From: Eshraghiella sp045129695 | GTDB taxonomy: Bacteria > Bacillota > Clostridia > Lachnospirales > Lachnospiraceae | Assembly: GCA_045129695.1 (NCBI GenBank) | Contig: JBGVJZ010000012.1 | Location: forward strand, 1-64,000 | DNA length: 64,000 nt | Direction of reading: 5' to 3' | Part shown: positions 43,205 to 52,700 of the stretch, one piece after another | Numbering within the stretch: position 1 is the first letter of the stretch | How the letters are laid out: the number at the start of each line of letters is the position of its first letter | Notes under the pieces: model-generated | Told to the model about the DNA's origin: nothing | Seen by the model: the letters and a program-made list of their open reading frames with translations, nothing else | Database searches by the model: none | Translations under genes and position numbers: made by a program

Positions 43205-44655
43205 TACTGCTCACCTCCCGTCTGACTGTAGTAAAGCGGTATTCTGACCGTAAAGGTAGTTCCCTCATTCTCCTTGCTGTAAAGTTTTATTGTTCCCTTA
43301 TGCATTAAAACTACACTTTTTGTCAATGCAAGTCCTAATCCGGTACCGCCGGTTTCTCTCGCTCTTGCCTTATCAACTCTGTAAAAGCGCTCAAAAATAT
43401 GGTCTTTGCATTCATTCGGAATACCAATTCCCGAATCAGCCACCTTAACATAGAAAAACTTATGATCCGCATTAAGAGATACATGCACCCAGCCATTATC
43501 TACATTGTATTTAATGGAATTCTCAATAAGATTAGTAACGGCAAGAGTAAATTTCACCTCATCAATTTCTGCTGCTACAGGTCTGAAGCTTTCCAATACC
43601 AGTTCCACATTCTTCTGTACTGCAATTGGTCTTAATCTCTTAAGTATAAGTTCCACAAGCTCATTGACATTGACTGTTTTTACATTAATCTCTGCATTGG
43701 CTTTATCCAGCTTAACCATCGTAAGAAGACTGCTTATTATCTGATTCTCCCTGTCTATTTCATGGACAATATCCTGCATAAATTCTCTATACATCTCATT
43801 AGGAACATTCTCCTGACTTACAAGCGAATCCGCCAATACTTTCATGGAAGTCATCGGTGTTTTAAGCTCATGTGACACATTGGAAACAAATTCCTGTCTG
43901 GATTTATCAAGCATGGTTATTCTGTCCAACATAACATTAACTGAATTGCAGATTCTGTTATATTCATACAGACTTCTGCTCTCAATACGCTGCTCATCAG
44001 CACCATCTGACACCTGTACAATGGATTTATTAAGTCTGTTCAACGGCCTTATTAAAAGCTCGGAAAAAATCAGGCTGAAAACAATGGAGAGTATTAGAAA
44101 AATTAATATCATTGCAGTAAATACCGAATTTAAATACTGCACGGTATCTACTGTATCCGTATCTGTAATCGTTACCGAAATAACTCCAACCGTAGCTGTA
44201 TTATCAAGCGAATAAACCGGCATAATTATTTCAGCATAGTCCTCTTTCTGATAATATGCCGTAGTTGCCGTACCCTTGTATGCATTGATTATTTCAGGTG
44301 AAACGAGAGTCTTGCCCTCATCAAAAACATAGGTATCCTTAACTATTTTAAAATCACTGTCTACTATTAAAATTCTTGAGGAATATATGTATGCCAGCTG
44401 CTCGAGCTCAGCATCCACATTCTGCGAGCTCTGTCCTGTAAGATATGAGCTTGCCGCAATATCCGCGGCTAACAGATTACACTGCGACTTCACATCAATA
44501 AGAAGCTCCTCAACCGTTTTGTTCTGATAACCGAGAATAATCAGCCTGCTTGTAATAGCTAAAGGAATCAATGTGCATATCATGATTGCCAGACACAAAA
44601 CCAGTCTTATACTTATTATTTTTTGAAAAAATTTCTTTAAACGATTCTTTTTCAT
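43204..44655 (-). CDS. HAMP-domain sensor histidine kinase
   Basis: A 483-residue membrane kinase. TM1 (about 15-35), an extracytoplasmic sensor domain (about 36-165), TM2 (about 170-195), HAMP, then HisKA with the autophosphorylated His262 (SHELKTPMTSM) and HATPase with NLIENSIKYN, DSGIGIP and GTGLGLALTKSVV. It resembles WalK/ResE-class kinases. The response regulator lies 4 bases upstream. The signal is unknown; the GerMN gene downstream hints at cell-wall state. Confidence 0.95.
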   Translation of the reverse strand: MKKNRLKKFFQKIISIRLVLCLAIMICTLIPLAITSRLIILGYQNKTVEELLIDVKSQCNLLAADIAASSYLTGQSSQNVDAELEQLAYIYSSRILIVDSDFKIVKDTYVFDEGKTLVSPEIINAYKGTATTAYYQKEDYAEIIMPVYSLDNTATVGVISVTITDTDTVDTVQYLNSVFTAMILIFLILSIVFSLIFSELLIRPLNRLNKSIVQVSDGADEQRIESRSLYEYNRICNSVNVMLDRITMLDKSRQEFVSNVSHELKTPMTSMKVLADSLVSQENVPNEMYREFMQDIVHEIDRENQIISSLLTMVKLDKANAEINVKTVNVNELVELILKRLRPIAVQKNVELVLESFRPVAAEIDEVKFTLAVTNLIENSIKYNVDNGWVHVSLNADHKFFYVKVADSGIGIPNECKDHIFERFYRVDKARARETGGTGLGLALTKSVVLMHKGTIKLYSKENEGTTFTVRIPLYYSQTGGEQ

Positions 44656-44659
44656 ATAA

Positions 44660-45346
44660 CTAACCTAAATAATAATATCCAACTCCCCATTTAGTGTGAA
44701 CATATTTGGGTTCTGAAGGATTTTCTTCTATTTTCTCACGAAGTCGTCTGATATGAACATCAACAGTTCTTGCATCTCCCGGATAATCATAACCCCAGAT
44801 AATATTTAACAGTTGTTCTCTTCCGTATACCTTATTAGGATTAAGCACCAGAAGTTCAAGTACATCAAACTCTTTGGCAGTAAGATTAATCTCTTTATCA
44901 TTAATAAAAAGTCTTCTGCCGTCCTTATCCAGTTTCAAATCACCTGAGGTAATATATCTTCCCTTATCCTCCTTGGCTGCATTGCGGCTGTTTCTGCGGA
45001 TAATTGCCTTAATCCTTGCCTTAACCTCAAGAATGTTAAAGGGTTTGGTTATATAATCATCTGCTCCGTATTCAAGTCCCATTATTTTATCCATATCCTC
45101 ACCCTTTGCTGTCAGCATTATAATAGGCATGTCAGAAAATTCTCTTATCTGCTGACACACACTTAAGCCATCAAGCTTTGGGAGCATTAAATCCAGAAGT
45201 ACAACATCATATTCTCCATTTCTGGCATAGGACAAAGCCTCTTCTCCATCATAAGCACAGTCCACAGTCATACCGTCCTGTTCAAGACTGAATTTGATTC
45301 CCTTTACAATCAGCTTTTCATCATCCACAACTAATACCCTGCTCAT
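44660..45346 (-). CDS. OmpR/PhoB-family response regulator
   Basis: A 228-residue regulator. Receiver domain residues 3-115 with phospho-Asp52 (LLDLMLP), acidic VVDDEK and the Lys in ITKPFN. The winged-helix DNA-binding domain follows (about 130-228; LTAKEFDVLELL, GDARTVDVHIRRLREKI). Close in form to WalR/YycF. ATG at 45346 follows AAGGAGAG. It heads the RR-HK-GerMN operon placed between comEA and comEC. Confidence 0.95.
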   Translation of the reverse strand: MSRVLVVDDEKLIVKGIKFSLEQDGMTVDCAYDGEEALSYARNGEYDVVLLDLMLPKLDGLSVCQQIREFSDMPIIMLTAKGEDMDKIMGLEYGADDYITKPFNILEVKARIKAIIRRNSRNAAKEDKGRYITSGDLKLDKDGRRLFINDKEINLTAKEFDVLELLVLNPNKVYGREQLLNIIWGYDYPGDARTVDVHIRRLREKIEENPSEPKYVHTKWGVGYYYLG

Positions 45347-45357
45347 ATTATCTCTCC

Positions 45358-45942
45358 TTATACACATATATAATCTTTGATTTTCTCAAATGCTGCTTCT
45401 TTAATTCCTGCAACATTCATAATATCCTCGATTGTCCCAAAGGGACCATTAGTATCTCTGTAGTTAATTATTGCTTCTGCCCTTGATTCTCCAATCCCCG
45501 GCAGAGATGTAAGTGAACCGGCATCTGCAGTGTTAATGTTAATAAGTCCGTTCGCTGTTACGTTCATCTGCGACGTATAATTCTCTCCTACTGAGGGAAC
45601 GTAAATCTTCTGTCCGTCTGAAAGATAATCTGCCTGATTGATTGCATTTATATCTGCATTCTCCGACATTCCGCCTGCAAGCTCAATTGCCCGGTATATT
45701 CTGTCTCCCTGCCTGACACAGACAATTCCCGGATTATTCACATATCCGCACACATATACATAAATACCGGCTGCCTGAGTCTCCTTAGCTGTCTGCGATG
45801 ACGTATCTGTAGCACTCGTCATATAAACCGTTTCTAATTCCTTACCATCAGTATCAGCATTATTGCTGACTATGTATGCAATACCGGCAGCCGCCACACA
45901 CACAGACACCGCTACTGCAAAAAATATTTTGTTAAGCTTCAT
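45358..45942 (-). CDS. comEA: ComEA-type DNA-binding protein
   Basis: A 194-residue protein with one N-terminal membrane anchor (about 6-26), a Thr/Ser linker, an SLBB-like domain (YVYVCGYVNNPGIV near 60-115) and a helix-hairpin-helix pair (LININTADAGSLTSLPGIGE, then FGTIEDIMNVAGI). This is the dsDNA receptor of the competence apparatus on the outer face. The response-regulator start codon is 11 bases after its stop. comEC is 3 genes further, so the classic comEA-comEC pair is split by the two-component system. Confidence 0.93.
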   Translation of the reverse strand: MKLNKIFFAVAVSVCVAAAGIAYIVSNNADTDGKELETVYMTSATDTSSQTAKETQAAGIYVYVCGYVNNPGIVCVRQGDRIYRAIELAGGMSENADINAINQADYLSDGQKIYVPSVGENYTSQMNVTANGLININTADAGSLTSLPGIGESRAEAIINYRDTNGPFGTIEDIMNVAGIKEAAFEKIKDYICV

Positions 45943-46025
45943 ATTCTCTCCTTACCGAGAATAAGCTCCTTTTATATGCATACTTGTATTTTATCCAATA
46001 GACAAAATAAATACAACTGTTTTTA

Positions 46026-46478
46026 TTATTTTACCTGATTATTTTGTCCACTCATGCAAAAGATTATCACGCCTGCAATTCCAATAATCCCGCCTATAAC
46101 CTTTCCCCAGGAAAACTGTGCCTTTTCAGTACCCAGAAGTCCGAACAGCTCAATCAGATATGCAGAGATAATCTGCATAATTACAATCAGCATAACTGCC
46201 TTTGCAGGTCCAAGCATTTCCATGCTTTTAACTACAGTTATTGTAATAAATGCTCCTATCACTCCACCCAGAAGCATATACTTAGGCGTAACCTCAAAAA
46301 GGCCTGATATTTTCTCCCTGCCAGTAAAAAACCATGCAATAACGCATACAACAAATGCCGACAACTGGACAAATGCCGCTGACAGCCATATAGACGTCTG
46401 TTTTGTTACACCCGTATTCATTACACCCTGCACACTCATAAGCAGTCCCGATAACAAAGCAATCAAAAAACCTAACAT
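46026..46478 (-). CDS. DMT-family small transporter (YdcZ/DUF606-type)
   Basis: A 150-residue membrane protein with five hydrophobic segments. The order GLLMSVQGVMNTGV, WLSAAFVQLSAFVV and LGGVIGAFITITVVKSMEMLGPAKAVMLIVIMQI matches the DUF606/YdcZ family, half-size members of the drug/metabolite transporter superfamily that probably dimerise. Substrate unknown. GGAGG is 8 bases before the ATG. Apparently monocistronic. Confidence 0.85.
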   Translation of the reverse strand: MLGFLIALLSGLLMSVQGVMNTGVTKQTSIWLSAAFVQLSAFVVCVIAWFFTGREKISGLFEVTPKYMLLGGVIGAFITITVVKSMEMLGPAKAVMLIVIMQIISAYLIELFGLLGTEKAQFSWGKVIGGIIGIAGVIIFCMSGQNNQVK

Positions 46479-46538
46479 AAAAACCTCCTGAAATTATCTA
46501 TAGCTAGTGTAAACAATTTCAAGAGGTTTAATTCATAA

Positions 46539-47780
46539 TCATTTAAGCTGGTTTTTCATATAATCTTCAACTTTTGTAAATTCTTCTTCCGAATCATTAC
46601 CTGCAATAATATTGTGCAGAGCAATTTCAATTAAAGGATATACCTGCTCACCATACTGTAATTTATTTTTACAATCGGACTTTTCATAGGAATCATAAAT
46701 TTTCTTTAATTCCGCATTCTCATATTTTATGTTTCTTCTTGATGATAAAGTACCTGTCATCTCATATAATATGGAAGCTGTCTCGTATGTTGTAAATCTT
46801 GCAAAATCAGATGCAATTGATACATAGTCAGAATTAGGGTTAACCACAAGGCACTGTGTAATTGAAAGCGGAGAGGATGTATCCAACTCATTATAATCAG
46901 GAAATGCTCCCATTTCACACTCTGCATCACTTTCAAGTATGGTGTCCAAATCATAAGTTGATGCAATAGTTGAAAGATATTTACCTTCAATAAATTTATT
47001 AATTATATCATCATATTTCTCTTCAGTATTAATACTGAAATAATCAATTATTGAAATATAATCATATACTGATTTGGTTGTTTTACCGGTAAGTATATCT
47101 ATTACAGCCGGATCACTTCCACTGTCTCCGCCAAGATCAATTCCGGCACCGATAAAACCGTAATTAATAAAAATATCATTAAGATCACATCTGAAAATGG
47201 ACTCAATCGTCATCAATTCTTCTGATGAGTAATCTGCATTCTCGCCAAAAAGCTTTAGATTTTCAAATGTTCTCATATCCTCTGCTGTCAGAAAGCCCTC
47301 TCTGTACACAAAAAAACTGGTATCATAGCTTAACGGATATGCAATCAGATTCTCTCCATATGAGCATGCGTTTATAGCAGTCCTGCAATAATTCTCTTCC
47401 GAAAAAACATCATACGGATTCTTTGCTGCAATTCCTGCAAGATATGCCATTCCAAGGCTGCTGTCAGAAGCCATATACACATCAACCGTAGTCTCCTCCG
47501 AATAAGAGCCCTCTATTATGTTCTGCAAATACTGTGAATCCTCTTTGGCATATACAAGTCTGATATCCACATCAGGATTAGACTTTTCAAATGCTTTCTC
47601 GCAATACTCAAAATATGTCTTAAATTTTTCATTAGTATATCTGACATCAATTACTGCATTAATATTTTCTTTAACGGAGGTCTCTCCCTCCGAGGTTACT
47701 TCTTCACTATACTGAATTTTACAGCCCGATGCAGTGATTAGTATAATACCTGCCAATAGCAGAACTCCAACACGCTTCAT
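46539..47780 (-). CDS. extracellular solute-binding-like lipoprotein
   Basis: A 413-residue secreted protein with a signal peptide and Cys20 in ASGC-KIQ. The fold appears to be that of a family-1 solute-binding protein: an early FEYCEKAFEKSNPDVDIRLVY segment, DVYMASDSSLGMAYLAG in the first lobe, and AFPDYNELDTSSPLS in the hinge region. No ABC permease genes lie next to it. It is directly downstream of argD by 10 bases, so it may be in the arginine operon. A role in arginine-related uptake is possible but unproven. ATG at 47780 follows AAGGAG. Confidence 0.7.
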   Translation of the reverse strand: MKRVGVLLLAGIILITASGCKIQYSEEVTSEGETSVKENINAVIDVRYTNEKFKTYFEYCEKAFEKSNPDVDIRLVYAKEDSQYLQNIIEGSYSEETTVDVYMASDSSLGMAYLAGIAAKNPYDVFSEENYCRTAINACSYGENLIAYPLSYDTSFFVYREGFLTAEDMRTFENLKLFGENADYSSEELMTIESIFRCDLNDIFINYGFIGAGIDLGGDSGSDPAVIDILTGKTTKSVYDYISIIDYFSINTEEKYDDIINKFIEGKYLSTIASTYDLDTILESDAECEMGAFPDYNELDTSSPLSITQCLVVNPNSDYVSIASDFARFTTYETASILYEMTGTLSSRRNIKYENAELKKIYDSYEKSDCKNKLQYGEQVYPLIEIALHNIIAGNDSEEEFTKVEDYMKNQLK

Positions 47781-47790
47781 ATAAATCTCC

Positions 47791-48975
47791 TTACAGACAT
47801 TTTTTAAGTATGGCAATCATCTCATCCACATGCTCTTTACCTGCAATAAGCGGAGGCAGAAAACGAATCACATTGGCTCCCGCAGTAAATACAATACAGC
47901 CGTTTCCGATAAGTTTGGAAACTATTTCTCCGGCAGGATGAGTAAACTCTAAGCCCTGCATAAAACCAATACCTCTGTGCTCAACTATATCGTCACGTAA
48001 GCTCTTAACCTCTTCAAGCTTCTCATATAAATAGCCGCCCACTTCCCTAACGTTATCAAGAATATTATTCTGCTCAAATAAATCAAACACTGTCGATGCT
48101 GCTTCACAGGCAAGGGGATTACCACCATAGGTAGTTCCGTGGTCTCCCGCAACAAGTACATCGCAGACCTTTCCTGATGCCATAAATGCACCTACAGGCA
48201 CGCCACAGCCAAGTGCTTTGGCAGTTGTAACCACATCCGGCATTATGCCGAATTTCTGATATGCATACATATATCCTGTTCTTCCCATACCACACTGAAT
48301 CTCATCGAGAATCAACAGGATGTCATTCTCATCACAAAGCTGCCTTACGCCCTTAATAAATTCTTCTGTGGCAGGTCTTACGCCCCCTTCGCCCTGAACA
48401 GTTTCCATAATAATGGCAGCTGTTTTCTCATTAACCAGTGCTTTAACACTGTCAAGGTTATTATATTCGGCAAATTTAATGCCCGCTACCAATGGCTCAA
48501 ATGCTTCTCTGTAATGAGCATTACCTGTTACGGAAAGGGAACCGATGGTTCTTCCGTGGAATGAGTGTTCCATTGCAATTATCTCATAATTCTGTGTCTT
48601 TTTGATGACATTTGCATATTTCTTGGCAATTTTTAAAGCTCCCTCAACAGCCTCTGCACCACTATTGGTAAAAAATACCTTCTTCATGCCTGAAGCTTTA
48701 ACCATCCTGGCACTTGCTTTTGCAGCCGGCTCATTATAAAAATAATTGGATGTATGAATAAGCTTGTCCACCTGTGCCTTTACTGCATTATTATAAACTT
48801 CATTTCCATAGCCGAGTGCAAAAACACCAATGCCTGAACCAAAATCAAGATATTTCCTGCCTTCAGCATCATAGAGATACATTCCATCGCCCTTTTCAAG
48901 AGCAATCTGATATCTGTTGTATGTATGAATTACGTTTGTCTCTACATCATTAATGATTTCATTTGTTTTTGTCAT
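47791..48975 (-). CDS. argD: acetylornithine aminotransferase
   Basis: A 394-residue PLP-dependent class III aminotransferase that converts N-acetylglutamate semialdehyde to N-acetylornithine. LDFGSGIGVFALGY, NSGAEAVEGALKIAKKY, LILDEIQCGMGRTG and TTAKALGCGVPVGAF (PLP Lys) are present. The start codon is inside the last codons of argB (17-base overlap), so the two are translationally coupled. Third gene of the argJ-argB-argD order. Confidence 0.96.
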   Translation of the reverse strand: MTKTNEIINDVETNVIHTYNRYQIALEKGDGMYLYDAEGRKYLDFGSGIGVFALGYGNEVYNNAVKAQVDKLIHTSNYFYNEPAAKASARMVKASGMKKVFFTNSGAEAVEGALKIAKKYANVIKKTQNYEIIAMEHSFHGRTIGSLSVTGNAHYREAFEPLVAGIKFAEYNNLDSVKALVNEKTAAIIMETVQGEGGVRPATEEFIKGVRQLCDENDILLILDEIQCGMGRTGYMYAYQKFGIMPDVVTTAKALGCGVPVGAFMASGKVCDVLVAGDHGTTYGGNPLACEAASTVFDLFEQNNILDNVREVGGYLYEKLEEVKSLRDDIVEHRGIGFMQGLEFTHPAGEIVSKLIGNGCIVFTAGANVIRFLPPLIAGKEHVDEMIAILKKCL

Positions 48976-49858
48976 AAAATCTCTCAGCTCCTTTATTGAT
49001 AATCGCAGTTCCGATTCCCTTGTGTGTAAAGATTTCCAATAAGAGACAATGCGGTATTCTTCCGTCCATTATATGAACTCTTGATACACCATCTTTAATT
49101 GCTTCAATACAGTTATTAAGCTTAGGAAGCATTCCGCCTCCGATATATCCGTCATTAATAAGTGCATCTGCCTCGTCTAAATCCAATTCTGAAATAAGCG
49201 TACTCGGATCATCTTTGTCCTTGTATACACCTTCAATATCTGTAAGAAATGCAAGTTTTTCTGCATTAACAGCCTTGGCAATTGCACAAGCCGCATCATC
49301 CGCATTGATGTTATAGGTATTAAAGTTATCATCCACACCGATTGGACAAATAATAGGTAGAAAATCATTTTCAAGAAGAGTATGAATAACCTTAGCATCG
49401 ACTTCCCTGATATCACCGACAAAACCAATGTCCTGTCCGTTTGATAACTTCTTATTAACCTTTAACATTGCGCCATCCTTGCCGCTGATACCGACAGCCT
49501 TAACACCAAGCTCCTGTACAAGATTAACAAGGCTCTTATTAACTTTATTAAGAACCATCTCCGCAATTTCCATTGTCGGCTCATCAGTAACACGAAGCCC
49601 GTTAACAAAGTTAGTCTCCATACCTACTTTATCAACCCACTTACTGATTTCCTTGCCGCCGCCATGAACGATAATCGGTTTAAATCCTACCAGTTTAAGT
49701 AATACAACATCTTCTATTACACTTTTTTTCAATTCCTCATCAACCATTGCACTTCCGCCATATTTAACTACAATTATCTTACGGTTGAATTTCTGAATAT
49801 ATGGAAGAGCCTCAATAAGAACTTTTGCTTTTGCCATTTCGTTATCTAAATTAATCAT
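48959..49858 (-). CDS. argB: acetylglutamate kinase
   Basis: A 299-residue amino-acid kinase that phosphorylates N-acetylglutamate. VVKYGGSAM near residue 30, IIVHGGGKEI near 62, GLRVTDEPTMEIAEMVL, and the C-terminal GGMLPKLNNCIEAIKDGV block are present. The N-terminal helix extension (residues 1-25) is of the arginine-sensitive hexameric type, so feedback inhibition by arginine is likely. Begins 11 bases after argJ. Confidence 0.96.
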   Translation of the reverse strand: MINLDNEMAKAKVLIEALPYIQKFNRKIIVVKYGGSAMVDEELKKSVIEDVVLLKLVGFKPIIVHGGGKEISKWVDKVGMETNFVNGLRVTDEPTMEIAEMVLNKVNKSLVNLVQELGVKAVGISGKDGAMLKVNKKLSNGQDIGFVGDIREVDAKVIHTLLENDFLPIICPIGVDDNFNTYNINADDAACAIAKAVNAEKLAFLTDIEGVYKDKDDPSTLISELDLDEADALINDGYIGGGMLPKLNNCIEAIKDGVSRVHIMDGRIPHCLLLEIFTHKGIGTAIINKGAERFYDKNK

Positions 49859-49869
49859 TATATTTCTCC

Positions 49870-51096
49870 TTATGATCTGTAATCAGCGTTAATGCTGACA
49901 TATTCATGTGTAAGGTCGCAGCCGTATGCCGTTGCCTTAAATTCACCCTGTCTGCAGTCACAGATGGCAATTACATGCTCTGCCGAAAGAATCTCTGTTG
50001 CCTTTTCCTCGCTGTAATCCGTTGCCCTTCCGTTCTGAACAATCTGTAATCTTCCGTTAGCGCTTTCAAAATATATATCAACAAGCTCAGGGTCAAATTC
50101 AGCACCGGAATATCCCATTGCACAGAGGATTCTTCCCCAGTTAGCATCATGTCCGTAAACTGCTGCCTTGGTAAGACTTGACATAACAACTGATTTAGCC
50201 ATTGTCTTAGCGTCCTCTTTTGTAAGAGCATTCTCAACCCTAACCTCAAAAAGACAGGTACAGCCTTCACCGTCACCGGCAATTTTCTTAGACAATTCTT
50301 CATTAATATAATAAAGTGCCTCAAAGAATTTCTGATAATCCTCATCCTCTTCTGTTATCTCTTTATTGCCTGCCATTCCATTTGCAAGAAGAAGTACAGT
50401 ATCATTAGTAGATGTATCTCCATCAACTGAAATCATATTAAAAGTATCTTCTATACAGCCACTCAATGCCTTTTGAAGCAGCTCTTTCTTAATTGCACAG
50501 TCAGTTGTAATAAAGCAGAGCATTGTACACATATTCGGATGAATCATTCCTGAACCCTTGCACATACCTCCAATAGTAACGGTTGTTCCTCCGATTTCTA
50601 TCTGAACGGCAACCTGTTTTGGCTTGGTATCAGTAGTCATAATTGCCTCTGCTGCAAGTGTTCCATGAGCATCATCATCTCCCAAATTCTTTGGAAGCTC
50701 TTTAATTCCTTTTAGAATAACGTCCATAGGAAGCTGTTTTCCTATTACTCCTGTCGAAGCCACCAGAACTGCCTCTGCAGGAATATTCATTTCCTTACCT
50801 GCTGCCTCTGACATATCCTTACAATATCCATAACCCTCTTCACCTGTACATGCATTGGCAACACCACTGTTAACCACAACTGCCTGAACAAAATCAGATT
50901 CGTGAACTAATTTGTAATCCCATTTAACCGGAGCAGCCTTAACCTTATTGGTAGTGAAAGTGCCCGCCGCCTTACAAGGCACTTCACTGTATACAAGTGC
51001 CATATCCTTTTTAATATTATTCTTAATTCCGGCATTAAGACCATTTGCTTTAAAACCTTTCGCTGCGGTAACACCGCCTGTAATTCCTTTTGTCAT
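49870..51096 (-). CDS. argJ: bifunctional ornithine acetyltransferase / N-acetylglutamate synthase
   Basis: A 408-residue Ntn-type enzyme that recycles the acetyl group in arginine synthesis. The autoproteolytic site ALA-type motif is GTLAAEAIMTTDTKPK, where the Thr nucleophile becomes the beta-chain N-terminus. GVTAAKGFKANGLNAG and SVDGDTSTNDTVLLLANG are family blocks. First gene of the argJBD transcript, divergent from argG. argC is not in this window. Confidence 0.96.
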   Translation of the reverse strand: MTKGITGGVTAAKGFKANGLNAGIKNNIKKDMALVYSEVPCKAAGTFTTNKVKAAPVKWDYKLVHESDFVQAVVVNSGVANACTGEEGYGYCKDMSEAAGKEMNIPAEAVLVASTGVIGKQLPMDVILKGIKELPKNLGDDDAHGTLAAEAIMTTDTKPKQVAVQIEIGGTTVTIGGMCKGSGMIHPNMCTMLCFITTDCAIKKELLQKALSGCIEDTFNMISVDGDTSTNDTVLLLANGMAGNKEITEEDEDYQKFFEALYYINEELSKKIAGDGEGCTCLFEVRVENALTKEDAKTMAKSVVMSSLTKAAVYGHDANWGRILCAMGYSGAEFDPELVDIYFESANGRLQIVQNGRATDYSEEKATEILSAEHVIAICDCRQGEFKATAYGCDLTHEYVSINADYRS

Positions 51097-51195
51097 ATTA
51101 ATACCTCCAAAATGATATTAGTACCTAAAAACTTTTGTGTAAAGTCTTTTCAAATAAAAAAAGAAAAGAATTTTATACATTTGTCAATTAATTAT

Positions 51196-51229
51196 TGTAT
51201 GATTATACATTTTAAATGCATATTATGCA
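51196..51229. promoter_or_regulatory. tandem ARG-box-like palindromes between argJ and argG
   Basis: TGTATGATTATACA (51196-51209) and TGCATATTATGCA (51217-51229) are near-perfect palindromes with centres about 20.5 bases apart, two helical turns. The ArgR/AhrC consensus (TGNAT-AT-ATNCA) and the 21-base tandem spacing known for ArgR hexamers fit well. They lie between the divergent arginine operons. Binding is inferred. Confidence 0.7.
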
Positions 51230-51266
51230 AGCATTATTTTATTTTTATACATTTATTAATTTCTTA

Positions 51267-51295
51267 TTGCATAAATTACACATTTGATGTATATT
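51267..51295 (+). promoter_or_regulatory. argG promoter
   Basis: TTGCAT (51267-51272) and TATATT (51290-51295) are 17 bases apart, about 44 bases before the argG start and 38 bases downstream of the ARG-box pair. Confidence 0.6.
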
Positions 51296-51338
51296 AGACA
51301 AGTGATAAAACAATAATAATTGTCAGGAGGCATTTAAT

Positions 51339-52556
51339 ATGAAAGAAAAAGTTATTCTTGCATATTCCGGTGGTCTTGATACCACTGCCATTATTCCATG
51401 GTTAAAAGAAAATTTTGATTACGAAGTTATCTGTGTATGTGCAGACTGCGGACAGGAAGAGGAATTGAACGGTCTTGAGGAAAGAGCTCTTTCAAGCGGA
51501 GCTTCCAAATTATACATTGAAGACTTAACAGATGAATTCTGTGATGATTACATAGTTCCTTGTGTACAGGCTCATGCTGTTTATGAAAACAAGTATCTTC
51601 TCGGAACATCAATGGCAAGACCTGTTATTGCTAAACGTCTTGTTGAAATCGCACGTAAAGAAGGTGCTACTGCTATCTGTCATGGTGCAACAGGTAAAGG
51701 AAATGACCAGATTCGTTTTGAATTAACAATCAAGGCTCTTGCTCCTGATATTAAAATAATTGCTGCATGGAGAAACGATAAGTGGACAATGAATTCCCGT
51801 GAGGAAGAAATTGAATATTGCAGACAGCACGGAATTGACCTTCCGTTTAAGGCAGACACCAGCTACAGCCGTGACCGTAACCTCTGGCATATCAGCCATG
51901 AAGGTCTTGAGCTTGAGGAGCCTGCTAACGAGCCTAATTTTGAGCATCTCCTTGTACTTGGTACTACCCCTGAGAAAGCACCTGAAGAAGGTGAATATGT
52001 TACAATGACATTCGAAAAGGGCGTTCCTACTTCCGTTAACGGCAAGCAGATGAAGGTTTCTGATATCATCCGCGAATTAAACCGTCTTGGCGGCAAGCAT
52101 GGTATCGGTATCGTCGATATCGTTGAGAACCGTGTAGTAGGAATGAAATCCCGTGGTGTATATGAGACTCCTGGCGGAACAATTCTTTATGAAGCACATC
52201 AGCAGCTTGAGGAGTTAATCCTTGACCGCGATACTACTACCATGAAGATGGACATGGCTAACAAATTTGCTCAGATTGTATATGAAGGAAAATGGTTTAC
52301 ACCACTTCGTGAAGCAGTTCAGGCTTTTATTGAGAAGACTCAGGAAAATGTTACCGGTGAAGTTAAATTCAAACTTTACAAGGGCAACATCATCAAAGCA
52401 GGAACTACTTCTCCATACTCACTTTACAATGAGTCAATCGCATCATTTACAACAGGTGATTTATATGACCACCATGACGCAGAGGGCTTCATTAATCTCT
52501 TCGGACTTTCATTAAAGGTTCGTGCCATGAAGCAGGCTGAAAACAACAATAAATAA
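51339..52556 (+). CDS. argG: argininosuccinate synthase
   Basis: A 405-residue enzyme that joins citrulline and aspartate with ATP. The PP-loop AYSGGLDTTAIIPW is at residues 9-22, then GATGKGNDQIRFE and the C-terminal VRGVYETPGG-like block. Length is normal. It is divergent from argJ with a shared control region, has AGGAGG 8 bases before the ATG, and ends with its own terminator. argH, the next step, is 6 kb further downstream in a separate operon. Confidence 0.97.
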   Translation: MKEKVILAYSGGLDTTAIIPWLKENFDYEVICVCADCGQEEELNGLEERALSSGASKLYIEDLTDEFCDDYIVPCVQAHAVYENKYLLGTSMARPVIAKRLVEIARKEGATAICHGATGKGNDQIRFELTIKALAPDIKIIAAWRNDKWTMNSREEEIEYCRQHGIDLPFKADTSYSRDRNLWHISHEGLELEEPANEPNFEHLLVLGTTPEKAPEEGEYVTMTFEKGVPTSVNGKQMKVSDIIRELNRLGGKHGIGIVDIVENRVVGMKSRGVYETPGGTILYEAHQQLEELILDRDTTTMKMDMANKFAQIVYEGKWFTPLREAVQAFIEKTQENVTGEVKFKLYKGNIIKAGTTSPYSLYNESIASFTTGDLYDHHDAEGFINLFGLSLKVRAMKQAENNNK

Positions 52557-52572
52557 TTAATCCAAAATTCAG

Positions 52573-52616
52573 ACACCGCTATTGCTATTTTCACAAATCA
52601 CAGTAGCGGTGTTTAA
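52573..52616 (+). terminator. argG terminator
   Basis: ACACCGCTA (52573-52581) pairs with TAGCGGTGT (52604-52612), followed by TTAAAATT. It lies 17 bases after the argG stop. Confidence 0.75.
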
Positions 52617-52700
52617 AATTATAAAAGCATGTGTAAATAAAGTCTAATGCCCTTTAAAATATTCTCAGAGTGCATTTATTTTTACAGGAGGTGTATACAA

